6,732 nt of DNA, taken from an uncultured Bacilli bacterium. Its GTDB lineage: Bacteria > Bacillota_I > Bacilli_A > RF39 > UBA660. The notes under the pieces are model-generated. The model ran no database searches, was not told the origin of the DNA, and saw only the letters and a list, made by a program, of their open reading frames with translations. Each line of letters begins with the position of its first letter. Within the stretch, counting starts at the first letter, position 1. This document shows, piece by piece, positions 1 to 5,436 of the stretch. A program made the translations under genes and the position numbers. Location of the stretch: NCBI GenBank assembly GCA_947630435.1, contig CANRHO010000042.1, positions 1 through 6,732 of the forward strand. Reading direction: 5' to 3'.

Positions 1-32
1 GGGCGCCTCTTCAGCCTCTTGAGTATCACTCC
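1..32 (-). tRNA. tRNA-Ser, 5' part only (cut by window start)
   Basis: Read on the minus strand from base 32, the sequence begins GGAGTGATACTCAAGAGGCT and continues through a D-arm to CGCCC at the window edge. This is the 5' third of a bacterial tRNA-Ser: 7-base acceptor arm, TA at positions 8-9, a CTC/GAG D-stem around the AAGAGGCTGAA loop, and the start of the anticodon stem. It is clearly more GC-rich than its surroundings, as expected of a tRNA in an AT-rich genome. The anticodon, variable arm and 3' end lie outside the window. A CGCCC anticodon-stem arm is typical of Firmicute tRNA-Ser with anticodon GCT, but that assignment is inference from family knowledge. Confidence 0.85.
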
Positions 33-46
33 GTCTGACAAAGTTA

Positions 47-75
47 ATTTTACACTATATTAATTAATAGGTCAA
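47..75 (-). promoter_or_regulatory. Promoter of the tRNA-Ser gene
   Basis: On the minus strand there is TTGACC (70-75), a 17-base spacer and TAAAAT (47-52), each one mismatch from the sigma-A consensus. The -10 box ends 14 bases before the first base of the tRNA, so transcription should begin a few bases upstream of the mature 5' end. The promoter lies between the J-domain gene stop and the tRNA, so the tRNA need not depend on read-through from that gene. Confidence 0.65.
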
Positions 76-88
76 GTAATAATTTTGT

Positions 89-826
89 CTAATCTTTATA
101 TCCAACACAATATTTAAATAAGGTTATATCAATTTTATTGTATAAAACATCAAATATTTTTGGAGATAATATTTTTCTTGAAAATATTGGTAATATATAA
201 CTTAAAACATATATGGCTACTATTAAAATAATAGCTGTTAAACTTCCAGGATTGTTATTAATGGTTTGTTTAAAACCGTCTGTTAAGCACATTATAATAA
301 ATAATGTAGCAAGTATACCTAACAATGGTGCCATAAAGTTATAAAATAATCTTATAAAATAACTTAAATAAAATGATACGTATGCAATAATTATTAAAAT
401 GCATTTTATTACAAAACAAAGTAAGCTTTCAAGTAAAACTCCTATAGTTGCAAATATTTTATTCATACCAGATACTTTAGAATATTTAAGCCAATCTTTT
501 AAATATTGCCATTTAGTAACTTTTTCATTTTCGTATTGAGTATTTTCTTTATTATGGTTATTTGTGTTTTGTTTATTTTGAGTATAATAATTATAATTTT
601 CATCTATTTTTTTATTTAAATACTCATCATAGTCTTTTCTTTTTACAGGATCTAATAATATTTCTTTAGCTTCGTTTAATTTAGATGATATTGTTGTGGC
701 ATCACACGATTTGTTTATATCCGGATGCCATTTTTTCATTTGTTTTTTATATGCATCTTTTATCTCTTCGTTATTTGCGTTTTTTTTAATTCCTAATAAT
801 TCATAATAATTTAAGTTGCTATTCAT
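89..826 (-). CDS. Membrane-anchored J-domain (DnaJ-like) protein
   Basis: The 245-residue product is a likely Hsp70 (DnaK) co-chaperone. Residues about 6-70 form a J domain: the YYELLGI start, basic helix II, the diagnostic HPD triad at 34-36 (KKWHPD) and a helix III/IV ending DPVKRKDYDEYL. A linker rich in Asn, Gln, Lys and Tyr (about 71-103) follows. The rest is hydrophobic: a long stretch at about 124-160 (one or two segments) and further membrane segments at about 164-182 and 196-215. It lacks the Gly/Phe region, the CxxCxGxG zinc repeats and the substrate domains of true DnaJ, so it is a type III J protein that would bring DnaK to the membrane; the client is unknown. The J domain should face the cytoplasm. 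The start is set by a GGTGG ribosome site (833-837) eight bases upstream. I see no intrinsic terminator before the tRNA promoter. The J-domain call is firm; the cellular role is not. Confidence 0.9.
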   Translation of the reverse strand: MNSNLNYYELLGIKKNANNEEIKDAYKKQMKKWHPDINKSCDATTISSKLNEAKEILLDPVKRKDYDEYLNKKIDENYNYYTQNKQNTNNHNKENTQYENEKVTKWQYLKDWLKYSKVSGMNKIFATIGVLLESLLCFVIKCILIIIAYVSFYLSYFIRLFYNFMAPLLGILATLFIIMCLTDGFKQTINNNPGSLTAIILIVAIYVLSYILPIFSRKILSPKIFDVLYNKIDITLFKYCVGYKD

Positions 827-843
827 ATATAACCACCATAATA

Positions 844-872
844 ATTATAACACTTTACTTTACATTTAACAA
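844..872 (-). promoter_or_regulatory. Promoter of the J-domain gene
   Basis: The minus strand has TTGTTA (867-872), a 17-base spacer and a perfect TATAAT (844-849) preceded by TGT, giving an extended -10 element. It lies about 20 bases upstream of the start codon. It is back to back with the dehydrogenase promoter in the 105-base divergent spacer (827-931). Confidence 0.65.
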
Positions 873-903
873 AATTCTATCTTTTTATTATTCTTAATAA
901 TTG

Positions 904-909
904 TATAAT
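904..909 (+). promoter_or_regulatory. -10 box of the dehydrogenase gene
   Basis: A perfect TATAAT lies 22 bases upstream of the ATG at 932 and leaves a very short leader carrying the ribosome site AAAGGTAGG (918-926). The matching -35 region is poor: the best is TTTTTA at 882-887 with a 16-base spacer. This suggests either a weak promoter or one helped by an activator or the AT-rich upstream sequence. Confidence 0.45.
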
Positions 910-931
910 AAAATTAGAAAGGTAGGTTAAA

Positions 932-1981
932 ATGAACGATATTAAAATATTTCAATATGGATGTGGAAAAATGAGTGTTTACACCATGCGCTACGTAATT
1001 GAAAATGGTGGACAAATAGTTGGGGCGGTTGATATAAACCCTGATATAATAGGAAAAGATATTGGACAAATAATCGGCGGTGATAATTTAGGCGTTAAGG
1101 TAAATGATGCAAAAGATGCACAAAAGTTACTAAACGAATTAAAACCCGACTGTGTAATAGTAACAACTATGAGTTTACTTAATGATGTATCTGATGCACT
1201 TATGATTTGTGCTGAATGCGGGGTTAATGCCATAACTACTTGTGAAGAAGCATTTTATCCAATGAATTCCAATCCGAATTTAACTAAAAAAATTGATGAG
1301 CTTGCAAAAGAAAATAATTGTACGATAACAGGTAGTGGTTATCAGGATGCGTTTTGGGGTAATTTAATAACTACTTTAGTAGGTGCAAGTCATAATGTAA
1401 CCAAAATAAAAGGAAGTTCTTCATATAACGTAGAGGATTATGGAATTGCTCTTGCAAAAGCTCATGGAGCAGGATTAACTAAAGAAGAATTTGAAAAAGA
1501 AATAGCATCTATAGATGAAATTTCTAAAGAAGAAAGACAAAAAATAATAGAAAGTGGTAATTATGCACCATCATATATGTGGAACGTAAACGGATGGCTT
1601 TGTGATAAGTTAGGATTAACAGTTGTTAGTCAAACTCAAAAGTGCGTTCCTCAATTTAATGATTATGACATAGAATCTAGTACTTTAGGGATGACTGTTA
1701 AGAAAGGAATGGTAACTGGCATGAGTGCTGTTGTTACAACCAAAACTAAAGAAGGTATAACACTTGAAACAGAGTGCATAGGAAAAGTATATAACAAAGA
1801 TGAATTTGATAAAAACGAGTGGACTATTTATGCAGAGCCGGATACGACGCTTGTAATTGAAAAACCTGCAACGGTAGAACTTACTTGTGCAACCATTGTA
1901 AATAGAATTCCAGATGTTATAAATGCAAAGTCAGGTTTTGTTCCAACTTCGCAAATGGGAGAACTTAAATATATTAAATAA
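932..1981 (+). CDS. DapB-fold NAD(P)-dependent amino-acid dehydrogenase, 2,4-diaminopentanoate dehydrogenase-like
   Basis: The 349-residue soluble enzyme belongs to the family often labelled dihydrodipicolinate reductase-like or 2,4-diaminopentanoate dehydrogenase (Ord). The N-terminal Rossmann fold shows QYGCGKMS (nucleotide loop, glycines 10 and 12), AVDIN at the end of strand 2 (Asp34, which would favour NAD over NADP), CVIVTTMS, and TTCEEAFYP at about 102-110. GSGYQDAFWG (134 onward) matches the region where family members carry a G-T/S-G motif before the catalytic domain. The C-terminal half fits the family's substrate and dimer domain. Length is right for Ord (about 340-350) and too long for true DapB (about 250-270). 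Ord oxidatively deaminates 2,4-diaminopentanoate in ornithine fermentation, but no other gene of that pathway is visible here, so the substrate could differ. The ATG has a good ribosome site (AAAGGTAGG, five-base gap). An IS remnant begins 10 bases after the stop. Confidence 0.8.
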   Translation: MNDIKIFQYGCGKMSVYTMRYVIENGGQIVGAVDINPDIIGKDIGQIIGGDNLGVKVNDAKDAQKLLNELKPDCVIVTTMSLLNDVSDALMICAECGVNAITTCEEAFYPMNSNPNLTKKIDELAKENNCTITGSGYQDAFWGNLITTLVGASHNVTKIKGSSSYNVEDYGIALAKAHGAGLTKEEFEKEIASIDEISKEERQKIIESGNYAPSYMWNVNGWLCDKLGLTVVSQTQKCVPQFNDYDIESSTLGMTVKKGMVTGMSAVVTTKTKEGITLETECIGKVYNKDEFDKNEWTIYAEPDTTLVIEKPATVELTCATIVNRIPDVINAKSGFVPTSQMGELKYIK

Positions 1982-1991
1982 AAGACAATGT

Positions 1992-2014
1992 TAAAGTAGA
2001 CATTAATAAAAAAG
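1992..2014 (+). repeat. Left terminal inverted repeat of the IS3-family remnant
   Basis: The 23 bases starting TAAAGTAGACATTAATAA are the exact reverse complement of 2359-2381. Perfect identity of the ends, against heavy decay inside, suggests they are recent or kept by transposition. Confidence 0.85.
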
Positions 2015-2023
2015 TATTATATT

Positions 2024-2054
2024 AAGAAAAGAAAAGTTATTTTTCTTTTTTTTT
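2024..2054 (+). terminator. Possible A/T-stem intrinsic terminator after the dehydrogenase gene
   Basis: AAAAGAAAA (2027-2035), loop GTTAT and TTTTCTTTT (2041-2049) form a perfect 9-bp stem, extendable by a G-T and two A-T pairs, with T continuing to 2054. It lies 43 bases after the dehydrogenase stop, inside the left end of the IS remnant. The stem is nearly all A-T pairs, so it would be weak. No better terminator is present before cysE. Confidence 0.35.
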
Positions 2055-2060
2055 AACTTT

Positions 2061-2309
2061 ATTTTTAATATCTTTTTTCTATCCATAATTAAATAATCAT
2101 AATTTAGGTTCTTCCTTGTTTTTATATTTATAATAAGTTTTAGGACTTATATTAAGTACGGTACATATGTTATATAATTTATAATTTTCTTTAATTTTTA
2201 TGCTCTAATGGTTTTGGCAGGAATATTTCGTTTTTTAAATATTTGTAACTAGATTTGCGATAATACTTCTAATATAAATTTTATTGGATTTTTGACCTTT
2301 TTAAGCCAT
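2061..2309 (-). pseudogene. Decayed IS3-family transposase (orfA/orfB fragments)
   Basis: On the minus strand an ATG at 2307-2309 reads MA-stop-KGQKSNK, close to the MAKKGQK start of IS150-type OrfA. A different frame then gives YRKSSYKYLKNEIFLPKPLE, like the helical region at the orfA/orfB junction. A third stretch, 2106-2174, reads YNICTVLNISPKTYYKYKNK, the standard helix-turn-helix-like N-terminus of IS3 OrfB (compare the common GISRSTYYKW pattern). In the next frame NYDYLIMDRKKILKI resembles the following OrfB segment. Stops, frame changes and at least one large deletion rule out function. The catalytic rve domain is absent. Confidence 0.75.
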
Positions 2310-2358
2310 TAAAAATACACTTTTTTGCAAAGCGTATTATAACACTTGCATAAAACTG

Positions 2359-2381
2359 CTTTTTTATTAATGTCTACTTTA
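2359..2381 (-). repeat. Right terminal inverted repeat of the IS3-family remnant
   Basis: This is the exact 23-bp partner of 1992-2014. It is the promoter-proximal end relative to the transposase remnant. It lies 83 bases upstream of the cysE start, so the cysE promoter must lie in or beside the element. Confidence 0.85.
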
Positions 2382-2464
2382 GAGTTCAAAAAAATTATTT
2401 TTTATATTAATTACAAAGTACATTCTATAACATGAATTTTTCATATTATAAATTGGTGATGTTT

Positions 2465-2995
2465 ATGTTATCTTTTATTAGGGATCAAATTGATACCATA
2501 AAGAAAAATGATCCCGCTATGAAAAGCTATTTGGAAGTGTTTTTATATCCTTCTTTTAGAGCTCAAGTATACTATAAAATATCTAGTTTTTTTTATAATT
2601 ACAAAATGTATTTTGTTGCAAGATTAATATCTGAGTTTGCCAAAAGAAGAACTGGTATTGAAATTCATCCTGGAGCAAAAATAGGCAAAGGTTTATTTAT
2701 TGATCATGGAACTGGAGTTGTAATAGGTGAGACTGCTGTAATTGGAAATAATGTTACTATGTTTCATGGAGTTACCTTAGGAGGTACCGGTAAAGAAAAA
2801 AACAAAAAAAGACATCCCACTATAGGGAATAATGTATTTATAGGTAGTGGGGCAAAGGTATTAGGAAATGTTATAATAGGAGATAATGTTAAAATAGGAT
2901 CTAACGCGGTTGTGATAAAAAATGTTGAAAATGGTAAAACGGTGGTAGGAATACCCGGACACGTAGTGAAAAAAGATGTAAAAAAAGATAAATAA
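2465..2995 (+). CDS. cysE: Serine O-acetyltransferase, short form
   Basis: It transfers acetyl from acetyl-CoA to L-serine, giving O-acetylserine for cysteine synthase, in the cytoplasm. I start it at the ATG at 2465 (176 residues, MLSFIRDQID) because GGTGA (2455-2459) is a good ribosome site five bases upstream and family members begin here. An in-frame ATG at 2432 would add 11 residues but has no ribosome site. The helical N-terminus contains DPAMKSYLEVFLYPSFRAQ. The left-handed beta-helix follows: IEIHPGAKIGKG (Glu66 where E. coli CysE has Asp143), IDHGTGVVIGETA (His81, equivalent to catalytic His158), HGVTLGGTGKEKNKKRHP, then hexapeptide turns to VVGIPGHVV. It is much shorter than E. coli CysE (273), as in many Firmicutes. 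The tail ends in KKDVKKDK with no C-terminal isoleucine, the residue that inserts into cysteine synthase in other species. A weak TATAAC (2426-2431) may be its -10 box. No cysK is visible nearby. Confidence 0.93.
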   Translation: MLSFIRDQIDTIKKNDPAMKSYLEVFLYPSFRAQVYYKISSFFYNYKMYFVARLISEFAKRRTGIEIHPGAKIGKGLFIDHGTGVVIGETAVIGNNVTMFHGVTLGGTGKEKNKKRHPTIGNNVFIGSGAKVLGNVIIGDNVKIGSNAVVIKNVENGKTVVGIPGHVVKKDVKKDK

Positions 2996-3009
2996 TTGTA
3001 TTAATATTA

Positions 3010-3037
3010 TTGATTTTTTATACATATATTGTATAAT
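3010..3037 (+). promoter_or_regulatory. Promoter of the helD leader
   Basis: TTGATT (3010-3015), a 16-base spacer and a perfect TATAAT (3032-3037) lie just after the cysE stop. Transcription would begin near 3043-3045, giving a leader of about 90 bases. A second, weaker choice is TTGTAT (2996-3001), a 17-base spacer and TATACA (3019-3024). No promoter fits between the hairpin at 3079-3103 and the helD start, so helD transcripts must pass through that hairpin. Confidence 0.55.
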
Positions 3038-3086
3038 GAATATGACGTTTTTGCAAAAAATCATATATTTTATATTTACTACATAG
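3036..3086 (+). other. Possible leader peptide ORF upstream of helD
   Basis: ATG at 3036 (or 3042) opens a 16-codon frame, MNMTFLQKIIYFIFTT, ending at TAG 3084-3086, inside the 5' arm of the leader hairpin. There is no Shine-Dalgarno site. Translation would have to be leaderless or nearly so, because the predicted transcript starts lie at about 3031 (weaker promoter) or 3043 (stronger promoter). The position of the stop is what a ribosome-controlled attenuator would need, but a short frame in AT-rich DNA can arise by chance. Confidence 0.25.
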
Positions 3087-3103
3087 AAATATGTGGCTTT
3101 TTT
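3079..3103 (+). terminator. Hairpin plus T-run in the helD leader (terminator or attenuator)
   Basis: CTACATA (3079-3085), a GAAA loop and TATGTGG (3090-3096) form a 7-bp stem with one G-T pair, followed by C and six T. It is the only terminator-like structure between cysE and helD, and it lies downstream of the best promoter and 30 bases before the helD start. TGCAAAAAA (3052-3060) is the exact complement of TTTTTTGCA (3098-3106), so the T-run can also pair with the upstream leader. CATATA (3062-3067) can pair with TATGTG (3090-3095) as an alternative hairpin. It may simply end cysE transcripts, or may gate helD expression. Confidence 0.55.
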
Positions 3104-3132
3104 GCATGTGTTAGAAAGGAAGGGATACTATA

Positions 3133-5160
3133 ATGGCTTTATCTGATAGAGAAATAAAGCTGGAGAATAACTACTTGAGGAACACATCAAAGGAAATATC
3201 TAAAAAATTAGATATTTTACAAAAGGAAATTCATGTTAAGCAAGAAGAAATAACTGAATTTAAAAAAATATTATGGGAAGATAAGGGAAGCATAGATTCA
3301 GTAGAAATGAAAACTGGATTAATGTCATCTCAAATGGATGCTAATTTTATGCTAATGAAGATGGAATACTATAAAAAGTTATTAAAAATTCAGTACGCAC
3401 CTTATTTTGGAAGAATTGATTTTAAAGAAAAGGAGGGTAAAACTAAATGTATTTACATAGGTCTTACTAATGTAGAAAACAACTTAAATTATTTAATTTA
3501 TGACTGGAGAAGTCCTATTGCAAGCTTGTTTTACGATTATGGTATAGGACCTGCTATGTATGAATCACCGGATGGTAAAATAGAAGGGTATATGTCTTTA
3601 AGAAGACAATACAAAATAGAAAATAGAAAATTAATTAGGGTATTTGATAACGACTTAAATGTAGTGGACGAATGTCTACAAGAGGTTTTGTCTTCATCTT
3701 CATCAGAAAAAATGAAAAACATAGTAAATACGATACAAGGGGAACAAAATGAAATAATAAGAAACATATCTAACAAGCACTTAATTGTTCAGGGAATAGC
3801 AGGAAGTGGAAAAACATCTGTTGCACTTCATAGAATAGCTTTCTTACTATATAAAATAAAAAATCTGAAATCATCTAACGTACTTATTTTTTCTCCTAAT
3901 AATGTATTTCAAGAATATATATCTAACGTACTTCCGGAATTAGGGGAGGACAATACTATGAATACTACTTTTCATGATTTCGCAAGATCTTATGCAAAAG
4001 AGTTTAAAAGTATAGAGACTTTCGCTGAATTTATTGAAAGGTTTTACACGGCAATGGAAAGTAATCCTGAGGTTGTAGCATTTAAATTATCTAATAAAAT
4101 GATATTGGTAATAGAAAATTATTATAAGGAAATAGAAAATAAAATAAACATAACAAATGATTTAGAAACTAGATTTGATTCAATAGAAAAAAGTTATTTA
4201 AATTACCTTTTAAAAGACAGGTTTAATAAATTACCTTTGTTTTCTAGAATAGAAAAAATGGCAGAGCATCTTTGTGATAAAACCGGTATAAGTTATGGAA
4301 AAGGAAAAAGAAGTTTTATTAAGAAAATAAAAGAATTATTAAATATAAAACAAGACTTTAAAAAATTATATCAAGATTTATATAAAAGTGATTCATTTAA
4401 AAAAGCATATGGAAAAGAGTATTGTTTAAAATTAAATGTAAAGAAGATTAACTATGAAGATGCTTTGTGTTTTATATATTTGAAAGGTTTGTTAAATGGT
4501 TTTCCCTATAGTAATTTAATAAAACACATAGTTATTGATGAAGCACAAGATTATAACGAAATGCAATATATTATTCTAAAGAAAATATTTAAAAACGCAT
4601 CTTTTACAATACTTGGTGATGTCAATCAAACTATTAATCCTTATCAAAAATATGAAACACTTGATGTTTTAACGAAAATATTAGATCAGAATAGTAAATA
4701 TGTGGAACTTACTAAAACTTATAGGTCATCTAAAGAAATAATAGAATATACAAATAAAATTCTTGGGTTGAATCATATTAGTTCAATTAGAAAACCAAAT
4801 AACGTGCCAGTAAAGTTTAAAGATGATATAAATGAATTAAAAGATGATATATTAGAATTAAAAAACAAATATAATTCTGTAGCGGTAATTACAAAAAATA
4901 AAGAAGAAAGTATAAAGTTATATAATAAATTAAAGGAAGAAATAAAAGATATAAGTATAATGGAGGAAAATGAAAAAAAGTTTAATAAAAATTTAGTCAT
5001 AGTACCAAGTTATCTGTCAAAGGGATTGGAGTTTGATTCTGTAATTTCTTATACTGATAAAGATAATATATATACAAAGGATGAAAGATACCTATTTTAT
5101 GTTGTATGTACAAGATGTCAACATGAACTTATAGTATATAATGGCCCTTCTTCTTTTTAA
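3133..5160 (+). CDS. helD: HelD-type RNA polymerase recycling ATPase (UvrD/Rep-like superfamily 1)
   Basis: HelD binds stalled or idle RNA polymerase and uses ATP to release DNA and RNA. The 675-residue protein starts with a coiled-coil-like helical region (about 5-48), matching the arm that HelD pushes into the polymerase secondary channel. YDWRSPIASLFYD (123 onward) is a HelD family signature. The superfamily 1 motifs follow in order: IQGEQNEIIR (201-210, Q-type motif), GIAGSGKTS (221-229, Walker A), VIDEAQD (467-473, Walker B), LGDVNQ (494-499), TKTYRSS (527-533), SKGLEFDSV (629-637) and YVVCTR (656-661). The divergent middle (about 290-450) is where HelD carries its polymerase-binding insertion. 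It is about 100 residues shorter than B. subtilis HelD but has both ends and all motifs. UvrD, PcrA and Rep are less likely because of the N-terminal arm and DWRSP motif. The ribosome site AAGGAAGGG (3116-3124) sits eight bases before the ATG. Confidence 0.93.
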   Translation: MALSDREIKLENNYLRNTSKEISKKLDILQKEIHVKQEEITEFKKILWEDKGSIDSVEMKTGLMSSQMDANFMLMKMEYYKKLLKIQYAPYFGRIDFKEKEGKTKCIYIGLTNVENNLNYLIYDWRSPIASLFYDYGIGPAMYESPDGKIEGYMSLRRQYKIENRKLIRVFDNDLNVVDECLQEVLSSSSSEKMKNIVNTIQGEQNEIIRNISNKHLIVQGIAGSGKTSVALHRIAFLLYKIKNLKSSNVLIFSPNNVFQEYISNVLPELGEDNTMNTTFHDFARSYAKEFKSIETFAEFIERFYTAMESNPEVVAFKLSNKMILVIENYYKEIENKINITNDLETRFDSIEKSYLNYLLKDRFNKLPLFSRIEKMAEHLCDKTGISYGKGKRSFIKKIKELLNIKQDFKKLYQDLYKSDSFKKAYGKEYCLKLNVKKINYEDALCFIYLKGLLNGFPYSNLIKHIVIDEAQDYNEMQYIILKKIFKNASFTILGDVNQTINPYQKYETLDVLTKILDQNSKYVELTKTYRSSKEIIEYTNKILGLNHISSIRKPNNVPVKFKDDINELKDDILELKNKYNSVAVITKNKEESIKLYNKLKEEIKDISIMEENEKKFNKNLVIVPSYLSKGLEFDSVISYTDKDNIYTKDERYLFYVVCTRCQHELIVYNGPSSF

Positions 5161-5185
5161 ATTATGTGTTCTATAAGTTCTTTTT
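5125..5185 (+). terminator. Possible terminator overlapping the 3' end of helD
   Basis: GAACTTATAG (5125-5134), inside the last helD codons, is the perfect 10-base complement of CTATAAGTTC (5171-5180), which is followed directly by TTTTT (5181-5185). ATAAT (5138-5142) and ATTAT (5161-5165) add an inner stem. The loop is long for a standard intrinsic terminator, but no better candidate follows helD. Confidence 0.45.
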
Positions 5186-5320
5186 ACATATTATATTAAA
5201 AACATGTTATATTACAAACATATGAAAGTGCATTTAACCAAAACAAAAAATATATGATATATGTTGCAAATAAATGAAATGTAAACATAGAAGTAACAAA
5301 TAACAATGTCTAAGTAAATT

Positions 5321-5368
5321 GTAGTAATTATTAAAATAAATAATGTAGTAATTATTAAAATAAATAAT
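5321..5368 (+). repeat. 24-bp perfect tandem duplication
   Basis: Two identical 24-base copies, each beginning GTAGTAATTATTAAAATAAA, lie head to tail at 5321-5344 and 5345-5368. They end three bases before the palindrome that covers the -35 box of the 78-residue gene. The remaining part of this 276-base spacer (5161-5320), apart from the helD terminator candidate, is AT-rich and shows no gene, RNA or repeat that I can support. Confidence 0.9.
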
Positions 5369-5370
5369 AT

Positions 5371-5386
5371 CTTGTAAAAATACAAG
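5371..5386. promoter_or_regulatory. Palindrome over the -35 box (operator candidate)
   Basis: CTTGTA, AAAA, TACAAG is a perfect 6-bp inverted repeat with a four-base centre that covers the -35 hexamer and part of the spacer. It lies upstream of the predicted transcript start, so it would act as DNA, not as an RNA hairpin. The position suits a dimeric repressor, but I cannot match it to a known regulator. Confidence 0.35.
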
Positions 5387-5400
5387 TAATGTGCTATCAT
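5372..5400 (+). promoter_or_regulatory. Extended -10 promoter of the 78-residue gene
   Basis: TTGTAA (5372-5377), a 17-base spacer and TATCAT (5395-5400), with TGC directly before the -10 box (extended -10). Transcription would begin near 5407, giving a leader of about 30 bases with AAAGAGGCG as the ribosome site. The AT-rich tandem repeat just upstream could act as an UP element. Confidence 0.65.
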
Positions 5401-5436
5401 ACATATCAAATTCTTAAATAAAAAAGAGGCGATATT

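Larger units (their letters stand above)
1992..2381 (-). mobile_element. Internally deleted IS3-family (IS150-like) element, MITE-like
   Basis: This 390-bp block is bounded by perfect 23-bp inverted repeats and contains decayed pieces of an IS3-type transposase read on the minus strand. A full IS3 element is about 1.2-1.5 kb with overlapping orfA and orfB. Here only the orfA start, a short piece near the orfA/orfB junction and the orfB N-terminus can be traced, and the DDE integrase core is gone. An extended -10 box (TGT TATAAT, 2336-2341 on the minus strand) remains just inside the right end, probably the old transposase promoter. I find no convincing short target duplication outside the repeats, and the exact tips may lie a few bases further out. 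With intact ends it could still be moved in trans by a related transposase, if one exists elsewhere in the genome. Confidence 0.8.

Noticed and set aside
1..63. Plus-strand open frame at the left edge ending in TAA at 61-63, as the end of a protein gene
   Set aside because: The same bases are explained by the 5' part of a tRNA-Ser on the minus strand with a near-consensus promoter.
991..1233. 80-codon open frame on the minus strand, antisense to the dehydrogenase
   Set aside because: It lies wholly inside a well-supported gene and its Ser/Ile/Pro-rich product matches no family. It is a reading shadow.
1992..2381. The long inverted repeat as a riboswitch or very large terminator
   Set aside because: The 344 bases between the arms contain recognisable IS3 transposase fragments, so a transposon end pair is the better explanation.
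2432..2464. Upstream ATG at 2432 as the cysE start, adding 11 residues
   Set aside because: No ribosome site precedes it and the extra residues do not match the family. The ATG at 2465 has GGTGA at the right distance and gives the usual N-terminus.
3102..3134. TTGCAT and TATAAT at 3129-3134 as a promoter directly before helD
   Set aside because: The spacer is 21 bases and the -10 box overlaps the start codon, which would remove the ribosome site from the transcript.
5212..5409. 65-codon minus-strand frame in the spacer before the 78-residue gene, with an Ile/Tyr/Phe-rich hydrophobic product
   Set aside because: The composition is what AT-rich repeat DNA gives by chance. It covers the tandem duplication and the promoter of the neighbouring gene, and I see no supporting ribosome site.
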